A stretch of DNA of 64,000 nt, from NCBI RefSeq assembly GCF_022374895.2, contig NZ_CP092423.2:3348001-3412000 (forward strand), written 5' to 3'. Numbering within the stretch: the stretch's first letter is position 1; each line of letters begins with the position of its first letter. The stretch is from Mycobacterium lentiflavum (GTDB taxonomy: Bacteria > Actinomycetota > Actinomycetes > Mycobacteriales > Mycobacteriaceae). The notes beneath the pieces are model-generated. The model was given only the letters and a program-made list of their open reading frames with translations. It was not told the origin of the DNA and did not search any database. Below, in pieces: positions 40,585 through 48,836 of the stretch. The translations under genes were made by a program, and so were the position numbers.

Positions 40585-42143
40585 TCGCTACCCCAGCTGC
40601 TCGGCAGCATCGGCACGGACGGACCGTCATTCAGCTGGTCACCGGTCAGCGTCGTCAGTCCTGCGGCGTGGTCCGCGCCGGATTTGGCTGCGGCACCGGC
40701 GAATCCGAGCGGCCCGGCGCCGGACCCCCCGGCCGTGGTGACGGGCTCCTCGTCGGGGCCGGGGGCCACGTCCTCGAGGTCCATGTACTCGTAGCGGTAG
40801 GCCTTGTCCTTCGCGGTTCCGCCGCGACGGCGGCGGGCCTTCACTTTCTGCTTTCCGGCAGCCGACGCGGCGGCTGCCGGGGCGTCGGCATCGTCCGGCG
40901 CCGGCTCCTCGGTCTTGCGGCGGGACCGGTTCCGCGCGCTGGCGCTCCCCGAAAGTCCGGACAGCCCAACGGCGTACAGCGCGTCAGACAGGCCCGCGCC
41001 GAGTCCGGTCGTGCTGGTCGGGCCGAAGCCGACGCCGGGTGGGGCGCCGGCCGGCGGGGCGCCGCTCGCCGGGGCGGCGGTCGCGGAAGCGGGGGCAGGC
41101 GCGGGGGCGGTGGCGCTCGAACTGGTCGGCACATTGCCGAATCCCGCTGGGGCCGGCGTGGTGGGCATCGGCGTCGGTGCCATTGCGGGCAACGGCGGCT
41201 GGATCGCCAGGGGAACCGCGGTGCTCACCGCAATCGCCGCGGCGCCCGCTGCTGCCCCGGCAGCGCCGGCCGCGGCGACGACCATCATGGCCGGGATGGC
41301 GACGACGGCCAGTTGAACCGCCACCTGAATGAACGGCCAGAAGATCATCAGCGTGTGGAAGATGGCCCAGCCCATGGCGCTGGCCAGCGTGGGCGACAGC
41401 CCCAACTGCGTGAAGAAGGAGGCGAGGCTGTTGACCCAGGGCACCGGCGGGAAGGGCCAGCCGCCGGGGTTGAGGTCCTTGGACACCGGCCACGCAAAAC
41501 TGGTCGTGTACTGCCGAATCCACGCCTCGAGCTGATCCATCCAGGACGGGTACTGCTGCGCCGCCGTGGTCGCTTGCTGCTGGGTGGTCGACGTGTTGGC
41601 GGCCGCCACCATGATCTGCGGCGCGGGCGTCGACGGCGGCACCGCGGCGAGCGCGGATTCGCTGACGGCCTCGTAGGTGCTCATCGTCGTGGCGGCCTGC
41701 ACCCACATCCGCGCATAGTCGGCCTCGTTCACGGCGATCGGGATCGTGTTGATGCCGAAGAAGTTCGTCGCGACCAGGGCGCCGTGAATCGCGTGGTTCG
41801 CGGCGAGCTCGCCCATCGTGGGCATGGCGGCCAGCGCGGCGGTGTAGGCGCCGGCGGCCGTTTCGTGCAACGCAGCCGCGGCCGTGCTGTCCGCGGAGCT
41901 GGTCAGCAGCCAGGTCAGATACGGGGCGTGGGCGGCGACGTACTGCTGCGCGCTCGGGCCTTGCCACTCTCCGGCCTGCACCGCACCGAGCAGCCCGGTG
42001 AGTTCGTCGGCGGCGTCGGCGTATTCGGTGCTCAGCGCCGACCACGCACCGGCCGCGGCCAACAGTGGCCCCGGCCCGGGCCCACTGCTCAACAGCGTGG
42101 AATGCACCTCTGGTGGAAACGCGAGCCAGACGGGGGCGGTCAT
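40581..42143 (-). CDS. PPE-family protein, PPE-PPW subfamily type
   Basis: About 520 residues from ATG 42141-42143. The PPE domain (about 1-180) has PPE at residues 10-12 and the WQGPSA motif that forms the WxG turn. The C-terminal region has a strongly hydrophobic Ala-rich stretch, a Pro/Ala linker, two basic clusters ([17 protein letters not shown]) and a PPE-PPW-like end with GFAGA and PMLPSSW. PPE proteins are exported by type VII secretion, normally with a PE partner, but no PE gene is adjacent. The basic clusters and hydrophobic region recall M. tuberculosis PPE2, which also lies by a cobalamin locus (cobQ1-cobU); this is a resemblance only. It is convergent with cobIJ and divergent from the anti-sigma-like gene. 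Confidence 0.88.
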   Translation of the reverse strand: MTAPVWLAFPPEVHSTLLSSGPGPGPLLAAAGAWSALSTEYADAADELTGLLGAVQAGEWQGPSAQQYVAAHAPYLTWLLTSSADSTAAAALHETAAGAYTAALAAMPTMGELAANHAIHGALVATNFFGINTIPIAVNEADYARMWVQAATTMSTYEAVSESALAAVPPSTPAPQIMVAAANTSTTQQQATTAAQQYPSWMDQLEAWIRQYTTSFAWPVSKDLNPGGWPFPPVPWVNSLASFFTQLGLSPTLASAMGWAIFHTLMIFWPFIQVAVQLAVVAIPAMMVVAAAGAAGAAAGAAAIAVSTAVPLAIQPPLPAMAPTPMPTTPAPAGFGNVPTSSSATAPAPAPASATAAPASGAPPAGAPPGVGFGPTSTTGLGAGLSDALYAVGLSGLSGSASARNRSRRKTEEPAPDDADAPAAAASAAGKQKVKARRRRGGTAKDKAYRYEYMDLEDVAPGPDEEPVTTAGGSGAGPLGFAGAAAKSGADHAAGLTTLTGDQLNDGPSVPMLPSSWGSD

Positions 42144-42259
42144 TGAAGCGGGCCTTCCGGGGCGATGTGGGCTGTGCTTAGTGGTCGTCGCGCCGCGCGA
42201 TTTAGTTCCCACCGGGTTTCTTCTTTGCGCGCGGCGCACGCATGCGCAACGATGCAGGG

Positions 42260-43612
42260 ATGCGGTGTGATGTTGCGCGTGAAGCGCTTTCCGCCCGATT
42301 GGACGGCGAGCGAACAGACGTGCCCGTCCAGCAGGTGGATGCCCATCTGGAGACGTGCCGCGGGTGCCGCACCTGGTTGATCGGCGCGGCCACGCAGACT
42401 CGTCGGCTGGCCTCGATCGAGCCCGGTGACGGCCCGGACCTGGTCGCGCGGATCATGGCGAGCATCGACGAGGACCCCGCAGCACGTCATGGCTGGATGC
42501 GTGCCGTACGGGCGCGCTACGCGCGGTGGGGACTCATCGCGGTGGGTGCCTTTCAGGTAGTGCTCGCGGCTGCTCAGATTGGCGGAGTGAACTTCGGCAT
42601 GGTGTCGCATCACATGCACGGCGCGATGTCCGGCGAGCACCTGCTGCACGAGTCCACGGCCTGGTTGCTGGCGTTGGGGACAGCCATGATCGCGGCCGGC
42701 GTCTGGCCCGTGATGGCGACCGGCGTAGCGGCGATAGCGGGTGCGTATTCCCTAGGGCTGATCTGTTACGTGGCCGCCGACGCCCTGGACGGCCAGGTGA
42801 CCGCGACGCGCGTCGCAAGTCACGTGCCCGTGCTGCTGGGGCTGGCGTTCGCGGTGCTGGTGGCGCGCGAACGAACCGGCGGTCGCGGGTCAGGCGAGTC
42901 CGACTTCGACGCTTTCGAAGGCCAGCTGCCCGCCAGTTTCCCCACTCGTCGCCGCGGCCATCTGCGGCCGATCAATCGGTCTCCGTCGGACCTCGCCGCA
43001 AACTCTACGACGACCTGTCGTAGACTGACCGGACCCGCGCAACTAAGGTGGTTGGCCATGACCGCGTCCAGCAACGACGAGGCCGTAACCGAACTGGCCT
43101 TGGCAGCCGCGCGCGGGAACGAGCGAGCTCTCGAAGCCTTCATCAAGGCCACCCAGCAAGACGTATGGCGGTTCGTCACCTACCTTTCCGACGCGGGCAG
43201 CGCCGACGATCTGACTCAGGAAACCTTCCTGCGGGCAATCGGGGCGATCGAGCGGTTCGCCGGCCGCTCCAGCGCCCGCACCTGGCTGCTGTCCATCGCG
43301 CGCCGCGTGGTCGCCGATCACATTCGCCACATCCAGTCGCGGCCACGCGCCACCCCGGGTGCCAACCCCGAGCACGTGCGCAACGGCGACCGGCACGCGC
43401 GCGGATTCGAGGACGTGGTCGAGGTGACGACGATGATCGCCAACCTCGCTCCCGAGCAACGCGAGGCGCTGCTGCTGACCCAGCTGCTCGGGCTGCCCTA
43501 CGCCGACGCCGCCGCCGTGTGCGGCTGCCCGGTGGGCACCATCCGGTCCCGTGTCGCCCGGGCCCGCGATGCGCTGCTGGCCGACGCGGAACGCGACGAC
43601 CTGACCGGTTAG
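42260..43612 (+). CDS. Zinc-finger anti-sigma-like membrane protein, open in frame into SigC
   Basis: Residues 1-40 carry a zf-HC2 (ZAS) anti-sigma motif: [14 protein letters not shown] with HLETCRGC (His and CxxC ligands). After it come about five hydrophobic segments (between 42510 and 42880), so the protein is membrane-anchored with a cytosolic zinc finger. The expected length of such proteins is about 220-260 residues. Here no stop codon occurs and the frame continues through a 50-residue low-quality linker straight into SigC, ending at 43612. Either a natural anti-sigma/sigma fusion exists, or the stop was lost and sigC is mostly made from its own start at 43058. M. tuberculosis has the beta-lactamase gene blaC at this place. 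An ATG six codons upstream (42242) is possible. Confidence 0.6.
   Translation: MRCDVAREALSARLDGERTDVPVQQVDAHLETCRGCRTWLIGAATQTRRLASIEPGDGPDLVARIMASIDEDPAARHGWMRAVRARYARWGLIAVGAFQVVLAAAQIGGVNFGMVSHHMHGAMSGEHLLHESTAWLLALGTAMIAAGVWPVMATGVAAIAGAYSLGLICYVAADALDGQVTATRVASHVPVLLGLAFAVLVARERTGGRGSGESDFDAFEGQLPASFPTRRRGHLRPINRSPSDLAANSTTTCRRLTGPAQLRWLAMTASSNDEAVTELALAAARGNERALEAFIKATQQDVWRFVTYLSDAGSADDLTQETFLRAIGAIERFAGRSSARTWLLSIARRVVADHIRHIQSRPRATPGANPEHVRNGDRHARGFEDVVEVTTMIANLAPEQREALLLTQLLGLPYADAAAVCGCPVGTIRSRVARARDALLADAERDDLTG
43004..43024. promoter_or_regulatory. Perfect 8-bp dyad upstream of sigC (BlaI-type operator candidate)
   Basis: TCTACGAC (43004-43011) and GTCGTAGA (43017-43024) are perfect inverted copies around GACCT, 34 bases before the sigC start. 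The pattern is close to BlaI/MecI-family operators (TACnACA/TGTnGTA), and the blaC-sigC region of M. tuberculosis is a BlaI target. An mRNA hairpin is the alternative. Confidence 0.45.
43058..43612 (+). CDS. sigC: ECF RNA polymerase sigma factor SigC
   Basis: A 184-residue ECF sigma factor (Rv2069 has 185). Region 2 includes the [20 protein letters not shown] core-binding helix and the [16 protein letters not shown] segment; region 4 has [20 protein letters not shown] followed by [14 protein letters not shown]. The ATG at 43058 has its own AAGGTGG ribosome binding site seven bases upstream, so independent translation is likely although the frame is open from the membrane protein gene. SigC controls virulence-related genes in M. 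tuberculosis. It lies between the two cobalamin arms and its stop overlaps the convergent cobK stop by four bases. Confidence 0.95.
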   Translation: MTASSNDEAVTELALAAARGNERALEAFIKATQQDVWRFVTYLSDAGSADDLTQETFLRAIGAIERFAGRSSARTWLLSIARRVVADHIRHIQSRPRATPGANPEHVRNGDRHARGFEDVVEVTTMIANLAPEQREALLLTQLLGLPYADAAAVCGCPVGTIRSRVARARDALLADAERDDLTG

Positions 43613-44334
43613 GCTTGGCGCGCAACCCAATCCGCGGCTTGTTCGACGGTGTCGGCCTTGTGCACGTCCTTCGGCAGCGGCGGGCGGTCCACCATGACCA
43701 CCGGGATGTCCAGTGCCACAGCGGCATCCAACTTCGCCTTCGTCATGTCGCCACCGCTGTTCTTGGTCACCAGGGCGTCGATGCGGTGCTCGCGCATGAT
43801 CGCGATTTCGCTGTCGTAGTCATATGGCCCCCGGGACAACAGCAACTGGTGGTTTCGGGGTAAGGCATGGACATCGGGTTCGGTGACCGCGCGGATCAAA
43901 AACCACGCGTCGCTGCCGACGAAGGCGCTGGTGCCCGAGCGGCCGGTGGTGAGAAATATCCGTTCATAGCGTTGGGCAGCAACGGCTTTCGCGGCTTCGC
44001 TGTCGGATGTGACGACTGTTGCGGCGCCGTGATCCCAGGGCGGGCGGGCCAGCACCAGGTGATTGATGCGCAGTTCTTTACAGGCCTGCGCGGCGTGCGC
44101 GGTCATGGTCGCCGCGAACGGGTGGGTGGCGTCGACAACCGCGTCGATGTCGTGTTCTCGCAACCAGCTTTTGAGGCCGTCTACACCGCCGAACCCGCCG
44201 ATGCGCACTTCACCGACGGGCAGCGCCGGGTCGGGGACCCGCCCGGCCAGTGAGCTGATCACGTCGACATCGGGGTGCAAGGTCTTGGCGAGCGCGCGGC
44301 CCTCGGCGGTGCCCCCGAGCAGCAGCACTCGCAT
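43609..44334 (-). CDS. cobK: Precorrin-6A reductase CobK
   Basis: A 241-residue enzyme (Rv2070c 244) reducing precorrin-6A to dihydroprecorrin-6 with NADPH. The start [16 protein letters not shown] is the typical nucleotide-binding N-terminus, and [14 protein letters not shown] lies near residue 85. It is the last gene of the operon SDR-cobL-cobM-cobK; its ATG shares one base with the cobM stop (TGATG). Convergent with sigC. Confidence 0.95.
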   Translation of the reverse strand: MRVLLLGGTAEGRALAKTLHPDVDVISSLAGRVPDPALPVGEVRIGGFGGVDGLKSWLREHDIDAVVDATHPFAATMTAHAAQACKELRINHLVLARPPWDHGAATVVTSDSEAAKAVAAQRYERIFLTTGRSGTSAFVGSDAWFLIRAVTEPDVHALPRNHQLLLSRGPYDYDSEIAIMREHRIDALVTKNSGGDMTKAKLDAAVALDIPVVMVDRPPLPKDVHKADTVEQAADWVARQA

Positions 44335-45089
44335 CAGTGTGGGCCTTTTGCTCGGCGCGCGGTCGAGTATAGGTAGCTGTCGGTAAAGCCTTCGGCGGCA
44401 AGCACGTCGCCGACGATGATGACGGCGGTCTTGGTGATGTCGGCCTCGTGCATCTGGTCGGCGATGTCGGACAGCGTGCCGCGCAAGGTTACTTCTTGCG
44501 GCCAGCTCGCGAAAGCAACGACCGCTGTTGGGGTTTCGGGCCGGTAGCCGGCTTTAAGGAGTTGCGGAACAATGGTGTCGATCTGGGCAGCAGCCAGATG
44601 CAGTACCAGTGTGCCGCCCGATTGGGCGAGGGTATGCAGGTCTTCGCCGGCCGGCATGGCGGTCGACAGCGTCGATACCCGGGTCAGCGTGACGGTCTGC
44701 GCCACTCCCGGGACGGTGAGCTCGCGGTTGAGGGCGGCGGCCGCTGCGGCGAAAGCCGGTACACCAGGCACGATTTCGTAGCCGATTCCCAGCGCGTCGA
44801 GTCGTCGGCACTGCTCGGCAAGGGCGCTGTACAGCGACGGATCACCGGAGTGCAGCCGGGCGACGTCGTGACCTTTGTCACTCGAATCGGCGAGTTCAGC
44901 GACGATCTGCTCGAGCGTCAACGGACCGGTGTCAACGATTTTCGCGCCGGGCGGACACAGGGCCAGCAGCTCGTCCGGCATGATCGAACCCGCGTACAGG
45001 CACGTTTCGCATCGTTGCAGAAGTCGTTGGCCGCGAACGGTGATCAGGTCGGCGGCCCCGGGGCCGGCGCCGATGAAGTAAACGGTCAC
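44334..45089 (-). CDS. cobM: Precorrin-4 C11-methyltransferase CobM
   Basis: 251 residues when started at GTG 45087-45089, exactly the M. tuberculosis CobM length; this GTG overlaps the cobL stop by four bases (GTGA). It is a SAM-dependent tetrapyrrole methylase: VYFIGAGPGAADLITVRG at the N-terminus, the LHSGDPSLYSAL loop near residue 84 and YEIVPGVPAFAAAAA. It methylates C11 of precorrin-4. The longer frame to 45104 is less likely. Confidence 0.95.
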   Translation of the reverse strand: MTVYFIGAGPGAADLITVRGQRLLQRCETCLYAGSIMPDELLALCPPGAKIVDTGPLTLEQIVAELADSSDKGHDVARLHSGDPSLYSALAEQCRRLDALGIGYEIVPGVPAFAAAAAALNRELTVPGVAQTVTLTRVSTLSTAMPAGEDLHTLAQSGGTLVLHLAAAQIDTIVPQLLKAGYRPETPTAVVAFASWPQEVTLRGTLSDIADQMHEADITKTAVIIVGDVLAAEGFTDSYLYSTARRAKGPH

Positions 45090-46246
45090 TTCGTCACCGC
45101 CCACTGCGTGACCGGGTATTGCGGGCGCCAGCCGGTGAAGTCGCCCAGCGGTTCGCCCTGGTAGAGCTGAAAGCGTCGCAGTTCACCGCCGATTGTCGAG
45201 TGCGCGCGTAGCAGTTCAGCTTCCGATTCTGTGGTCACGACGTTGGCGACCAGTCGGCCGCCTGGTGGAAGGCGGTCAAGGCAGGCATCGAGAAGGCCGG
45301 GATGGGTAAGTCCGCCACCGATGAAGATGGCGTCGGGCGTCGGGGCACCGTCGAACTCGCCCGGCGCTTGGCCGCGCACGTCGATCGTGACGCCGAAGGC
45401 GACGGCATTGAATTCGATGTTGGCGCAACGTTTCTCGTCTTGCTCGAAGGCCACGGCGGTGCAGGTGGGCCAACTGCGACACCACTCGACGGCGATGCTG
45501 CCCGCCCCAGCGCCGACGTCCCACAACCGCTCGCCGGGCCGAGGCTGGAGGGCCGCGAGGGTGACCGCCCGGATGCCGTGCTTGGTGATCTGTCCGTCGT
45601 GTGCGAACGCTTCGTCGGGCAATGGCGTGACGCGTTCGTCGGGCAGGTAGCGGATGGCGATCACGTTGAGGTCGTCGACGTTGCTGTTGACCCAGTTGCG
45701 GGCGACGCCGTCGCGGCGGCGTTCGGCCGGGCCGCCCAGTTGTTCGAGCACGCTGATTTCGGAGTCGCCGCGGCCGTGTGCAGTGAGCAATTCTGTGAGG
45801 GCTCGTGGTGTTGCGCTGCTTTGCGACAGCACGATCGCTTGGCCGCCGCGGCGTACCGCGGTGCTCGGCGGAGCGGTGACCAGGCTGATCACCTCGGTGT
45901 CGTGGACGTTCCACCCCATTCGGGCGCAGGCCAGCGTCACCGATGAGACGTGCGGTACTACGCGGACGTTTTCGGTGCCGTAGATGCGGATCAGGGTGCC
46001 GCCGATACCGTGCATGAGCGGGTCGCCGCTAGCGACGATGTGGATGTCTGGGCCGTCGACCGGAAGTGCTTGCAGCGCAGGCAGCATCGGCGACGGCCAC
46101 TCGATGCGCTTGGCGGCGAGTGTGTCGTCGAGCAATGCGAGTTGCCTTTCGGCACCGTAAATAACTGTGGCCGTTTGCAATTCGCGTCTTGATTTTGCGG
46201 AGAGACCGGCCATGCCGTCGGCGCCGATGCCGACCACGACGATCAT
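45086..46246 (-). CDS. cobL: Precorrin-6Y C5,15-methyltransferase (decarboxylating) CobL
   Basis: About 386 residues from ATG 46244-46246, which overlaps the SDR stop by four bases; Rv2072c is 390. The N-terminal half is a CbiE-type tetrapyrrole methylase (VVVGIGADGM, SGDPLMHGIGGT). The C-terminal half is a CbiT-type class I methyltransferase with LWDVGAGAGSIAVEW, which also decarboxylates the C12 side chain. Together they make precorrin-8X, the substrate of CobH in the other arm. Confidence 0.95.
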   Translation of the reverse strand: MIVVVGIGADGMAGLSAKSRRELQTATVIYGAERQLALLDDTLAAKRIEWPSPMLPALQALPVDGPDIHIVASGDPLMHGIGGTLIRIYGTENVRVVPHVSSVTLACARMGWNVHDTEVISLVTAPPSTAVRRGGQAIVLSQSSATPRALTELLTAHGRGDSEISVLEQLGGPAERRRDGVARNWVNSNVDDLNVIAIRYLPDERVTPLPDEAFAHDGQITKHGIRAVTLAALQPRPGERLWDVGAGAGSIAVEWCRSWPTCTAVAFEQDEKRCANIEFNAVAFGVTIDVRGQAPGEFDGAPTPDAIFIGGGLTHPGLLDACLDRLPPGGRLVANVVTTESEAELLRAHSTIGGELRRFQLYQGEPLGDFTGWRPQYPVTQWAVTK

Positions 46247-47007
46247 CGCGGCATCCTGCGCCAGACGAACTGCGGCAGCATCCGCATGACGGCCGCCGCG
46301 GGTCCCAACGCCCACGGGATCCACACCGTGCGCCGGCCCTTGGTGAGGGCCCGGGCCGTCGCGGCGGCCACCTGTTCCGGGGTGCTGGATAGCGGAGCCG
46401 GGGTCATGCCCTCTGTCATACGCCCGATGACGAATCCCGGGCGCGAGATGAGCAGGTGCACGCCGGTGCCGTGCAGCGCGTCGGCTAGGCCGCTGGCGAA
46501 GCCGTCGAGCCCGGCCTTGGCCGAACCGTAGACGTAATTGGCCCGACGCACGCGGGCGCCGGCGATCGAGGAGAACACCACCAACGATCCGCGGTTTGAG
46601 GCGCGCATGGCGTTGGCCAGATGAGTAAGCATGCTGACCTGGGCGACGTAGTCGGTGTGCACGACGGCCACGGCGTGGTCGGCATCGGCCTCGGCGCGGG
46701 CCTGATCGCCGAGGATCCCGAAGGCCAGCACGGCGGTGCCGATGGGCCCGTGCTCGGCGATGACTTCGGCGACCAGCGGGCCGTGCGAGGCCAGGTCGTC
46801 GGCGTCGAATTCACGGGTGTGGACCGCCTTCGCGCCGGCAGTTTTGACCGCGGTGACCTGCTCGTCGAGCTGATCGGCTCGGCGCGCGGCCAGCACCACC
46901 GTTGCTCCTTTCGCAAGGTGGCATGCGAGTTCAATGCCGATCTCGCTGCGGCCGCCGAGAATTAGAACTGGACCTGCGCCCGTGTCGTCCACGGCTGCGA
47001 TTATCAC
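46243..47007 (-). CDS. SDR-family oxidoreductase (Rv2073c-like)
   Basis: A 254-residue SDR at the head of the cobL-cobM-cobK operon. The nucleotide-binding loop [10 protein letters not shown] is near residue 16. The catalytic region has [22 protein letters not shown] with Ser, Tyr and Lys. The C-terminus has a hydrophobic helix and a basic end. It is coupled to cobL by an ATGA overlap. The same order is seen in M. tuberculosis. It resembles the DprE2/decaprenyl-type SDR group more than cobalamin enzymes; the role is unknown. Confidence 0.88.
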   Translation of the reverse strand: MIIAAVDDTGAGPVLILGGRSEIGIELACHLAKGATVVLAARRADQLDEQVTAVKTAGAKAVHTREFDADDLASHGPLVAEVIAEHGPIGTAVLAFGILGDQARAEADADHAVAVVHTDYVAQVSMLTHLANAMRASNRGSLVVFSSIAGARVRRANYVYGSAKAGLDGFASGLADALHGTGVHLLISRPGFVIGRMTEGMTPAPLSSTPEQVAAATARALTKGRRTVWIPWALGPAAAVMRMLPQFVWRRMPR

Positions 47008-47027
47008 CTGCGCTAGCGTGGACGGTG

Positions 47028-47441
47028 ATGGCGAACACCACGACGCGGCTCACCAACGACGCTTTGGCCTTTCTGTCCGAACGTCATCTGGCGATGCTGA
47101 CGACGCTGCGGGCGGACAACTCGCCGCACGTGGTGGCCGTCGGATTCACCTTCGATCCCACGACTCACATCGCGCGGGTGATCACGAGTGGGGGCACGCA
47201 GAAGGCTGTCAACGCCGACCGTGCCGGGGTGGCCGTGCTCAGCCAGGTCGATGGCGCACGATGGATATCACTCGAGGGCCGGTCCAAGGTCAACAACGAT
47301 GCCGATGCCGTGCGCGATGCCGAGCTGCGGTATGCGCAGCGCTACCGCACGCCCCGGCCGAATCCACGACGCGTGGTCATCGAGGTGCAGATCGAGCGGG
47401 TGCTTGGGTCCTCAGATCTGCTCGACCGTGGCGGCGAGTAA
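47028..47441 (+). CDS. F420-dependent biliverdin-reductase-type PPOX protein (Rv2074-like)
   Basis: 137 residues from ATG 47028, the same length as Rv2074, which reduces biliverdin with F420H2. It is a split beta-barrel PNPOx-like fold: [21 protein letters not shown] at the N-terminus and [20 protein letters not shown] in the middle. It lies divergent from the SDR-cobL operon with a 20-bp gap. It is the last gene before the accessory block; 20 bp after its stop the convergent immunity-like gene ends. Confidence 0.9.
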   Translation: MANTTTRLTNDALAFLSERHLAMLTTLRADNSPHVVAVGFTFDPTTHIARVITSGGTQKAVNADRAGVAVLSQVDGARWISLEGRSKVNNDADAVRDAELRYAQRYRTPRPNPRRVVIEVQIERVLGSSDLLDRGGE

Positions 47442-47460
47442 GCCAATCTCGTTTACCTCT

Positions 47461-47724
47461 CTACACAGGGGTTCCACGATTATTGCCGGGCCTTTGTAGC
47501 AGTAGATCATCGTGCTCATGCTTACGACAAGCCTGTACGAATTCGATCGCCGCTGTGCGGTCACCTAGAAAATTGCGATATTGATCTGGCGTTAGTTCAT
47601 AATACTCTTCGTAGTCAACGATGCCATTGCTTACCGGTATTGACGCATAATGTCGACCGGAGACGGACTCGATTCCGATTGAGTATCTGTCGTCTCTCGA
47701 AAAGTACGTGTCTTCAAATTTCAT
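47461..47724 (-). CDS. Small acidic immunity-like protein
   Basis: An 87-residue soluble protein with a tight beta-then-helix look: MKFEDTYFSRDDRYSIGIE, then SIPVSNGIVDYEEYYELT and a C-terminal helix QACRKHEHDDLLL ending RGTPV. I recognise this as a recurrent small actinobacterial family seen near secreted polymorphic toxins, but I cannot name its Pfam entry. It is the third gene downstream of the TNT-like toxin on the same strand. The low GC and acidic composition fit an immunity protein. Binding to any toxin is not shown. Confidence 0.65.
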   Translation of the reverse strand: MKFEDTYFSRDDRYSIGIESVSGRHYASIPVSNGIVDYEEYYELTPDQYRNFLGDRTAAIEFVQACRKHEHDDLLLQRPGNNRGTPV

Positions 47725-47748
47725 ACGATTTTCGCAGCCTCCATACGA

Positions 47749-48043
47749 TCACCGAGAGTTCCACCCTACGCGTCGCCCTACCTCGTGAAGCACTTCTGCC
47801 GATAGCTCCGGATGCCGCTCGTGAAGTCGCCTTAAGATATTGTTAAGCCCTTCTTCCAACGTCATGCTGCCCCATTCGATGGGCATACTCACAGCCGCGC
47901 GAATGGAGATCGGAAACCCACATGCTCTGCATTGCTGCCTCGGCTGATCCAAAAACTTGGAGCAGCTTAGTTTTATCTACCCCTGGAATAGCGGTGTCTT
48001 TCACAGCGACGATGATCGCGGAGTTAAGGGTGTCTGGGTTCAA
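47749..48043 (-). pseudogene. Frameshifted small immunity-like gene
   Basis: Two overlapping minus-strand frames together look like one ~95-residue protein. The first part begins at TTG 48043 (NPDTLNSAIIVAVKDTAIPG...LLQVFGSAEAAMQSMWVSD). The second part, in another frame, ends at 47749 (SMPIEWGSMTLEEGLNNIL...LSAEVLHEVGRRVGW). The switch lies near 47895-47920 and needs a one- or two-base change. The continuous product would be a small acidic protein of the size of its neighbours, so this is probably a decayed second immunity gene. If sequencing is wrong here the gene would be intact. The alternative is that the second part starts at its own ATG as a 45-residue peptide. Confidence 0.5.
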
Positions 48044-48158
48044 GGTTCAGCTTCTCAGCGCTCGAAGCTAGTCGTCACAGAACCGTCTCACGGTCAATGA
48101 TCATAATTTTAGTCGCATTCGGGTTATCCATAGCCATGGTAGTTCGAGTTCCCTAGAC

Positions 48159-48189
48159 GTTATCGGTACGATCGATTCGATTCGATAAC
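48159..48189. promoter_or_regulatory. Inverted repeat in the gap within the immunity gene array
   Basis: GTTATCG at 48159-48165 is inverted as CGATAAC at 48183-48189 with 17 bases between. It lies in the 253-bp gap (48044-48296) between the probable immunity gene and the frameshifted gene, where no gene is seen. It may be a hairpin that ends the toxin-immunity transcript or a binding site. Confidence 0.3.
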
Positions 48190-48296
48190 GGCGTGAACCT
48201 GGCCTACGACGTTCTCGGCCAACATTCCGGCTGCTGAGGTCGCCAGACCTACTCGACCGCAGCGGCGAGTAGTTTAAGGCGGATAGCCCTCCAGAA

Positions 48297-48836
48297 TTAT
48301 CGGAGTTCAAAGATCGGCTTTCCGTCCGGATCGAGAACAGCGGTGCAGATGTCTTCAATTGTTGCCGTCAGATATAAAGACAGTTTGACGAGATCGGCAG
48401 TTCCAGTTGTTTGATCCGTACTGCCAATAGCGACGAGAGTGCTATCTGCCTTGATTAAAGCCCAGTGTTCAACATCATCGAATCCTCGCATCTCAATATT
48501 GAAGCCGGGCGACAATTCCTCCCGTGAGGTTGGCACCTTTACCCGAGGCAAGCTTCGCTGACTTCTTATCTCCAAACCAAATCTGCCAAATAGATATCGC
48601 TCAATGGTTCTCATTAAAGGCGCAGCCAATATAAATTGTTCAGGACCCATCCGGTCGGAGTCTGTGATGACAAAAAGGCCATTCTCACTTCGGCGGCCTA
48701 TCAGAAGACGAATCTCACCTAAGGACGCCGAGAATGTTGCTCGTCCATCCGCCGTCTGGGATCCGTGGGCAACACTATAACCTGCAACCTTGGCCCAAGC
48801 CGCCAGTTCCGGTGCGATTTCTACGGGCTCAGTCAT
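48297..48836 (-). CDS. Probable immunity protein for the TNT-like toxin (IFT-like)
   Basis: A 179-residue acidic soluble protein with no signal or membrane segment. Its ATG overlaps the toxin stop by four bases (ATGA), the classic arrangement of toxin and immunity genes. Its size is that of IFT (Rv3902c, about 176 residues), the cytosolic immunity factor that binds and inhibits M. tuberculosis TNT and is annotated, to my memory, as Imm61. Features include an N-terminal helical part (EIAPELAAWAKVAGYSV), RLLIGRR, and the segment LAAPLMRTIERYLFG. Sequence homology to IFT was not computed; the assignment rests on the position and the toxin type. Confidence 0.7.
   Translation of the reverse strand: MTEPVEIAPELAAWAKVAGYSVAHGSQTADGRATFSASLGEIRLLIGRRSENGLFVITDSDRMGPEQFILAAPLMRTIERYLFGRFGLEIRSQRSLPRVKVPTSREELSPGFNIEMRGFDDVEHWALIKADSTLVAIGSTDQTTGTADLVKLSLYLTATIEDICTAVLDPDGKPIFELR

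Noticed and set aside
42144..42259. Cobalamin riboswitch ahead of the PPE or cob genes
   Set aside because: PPE2 of M. tuberculosis has one, but the gap here is only 116 bp and I see no B12-box. The gaps before cobG (20 bp) and cobN (45 bp) are too short as well.
48101..48358. 85-codon minus-strand frame overlapping the immunity gene end
   Set aside because: Composition is Arg/Ser-rich and random-looking, it overlaps the 3' end of the immunity gene, and there is no ribosome binding site.
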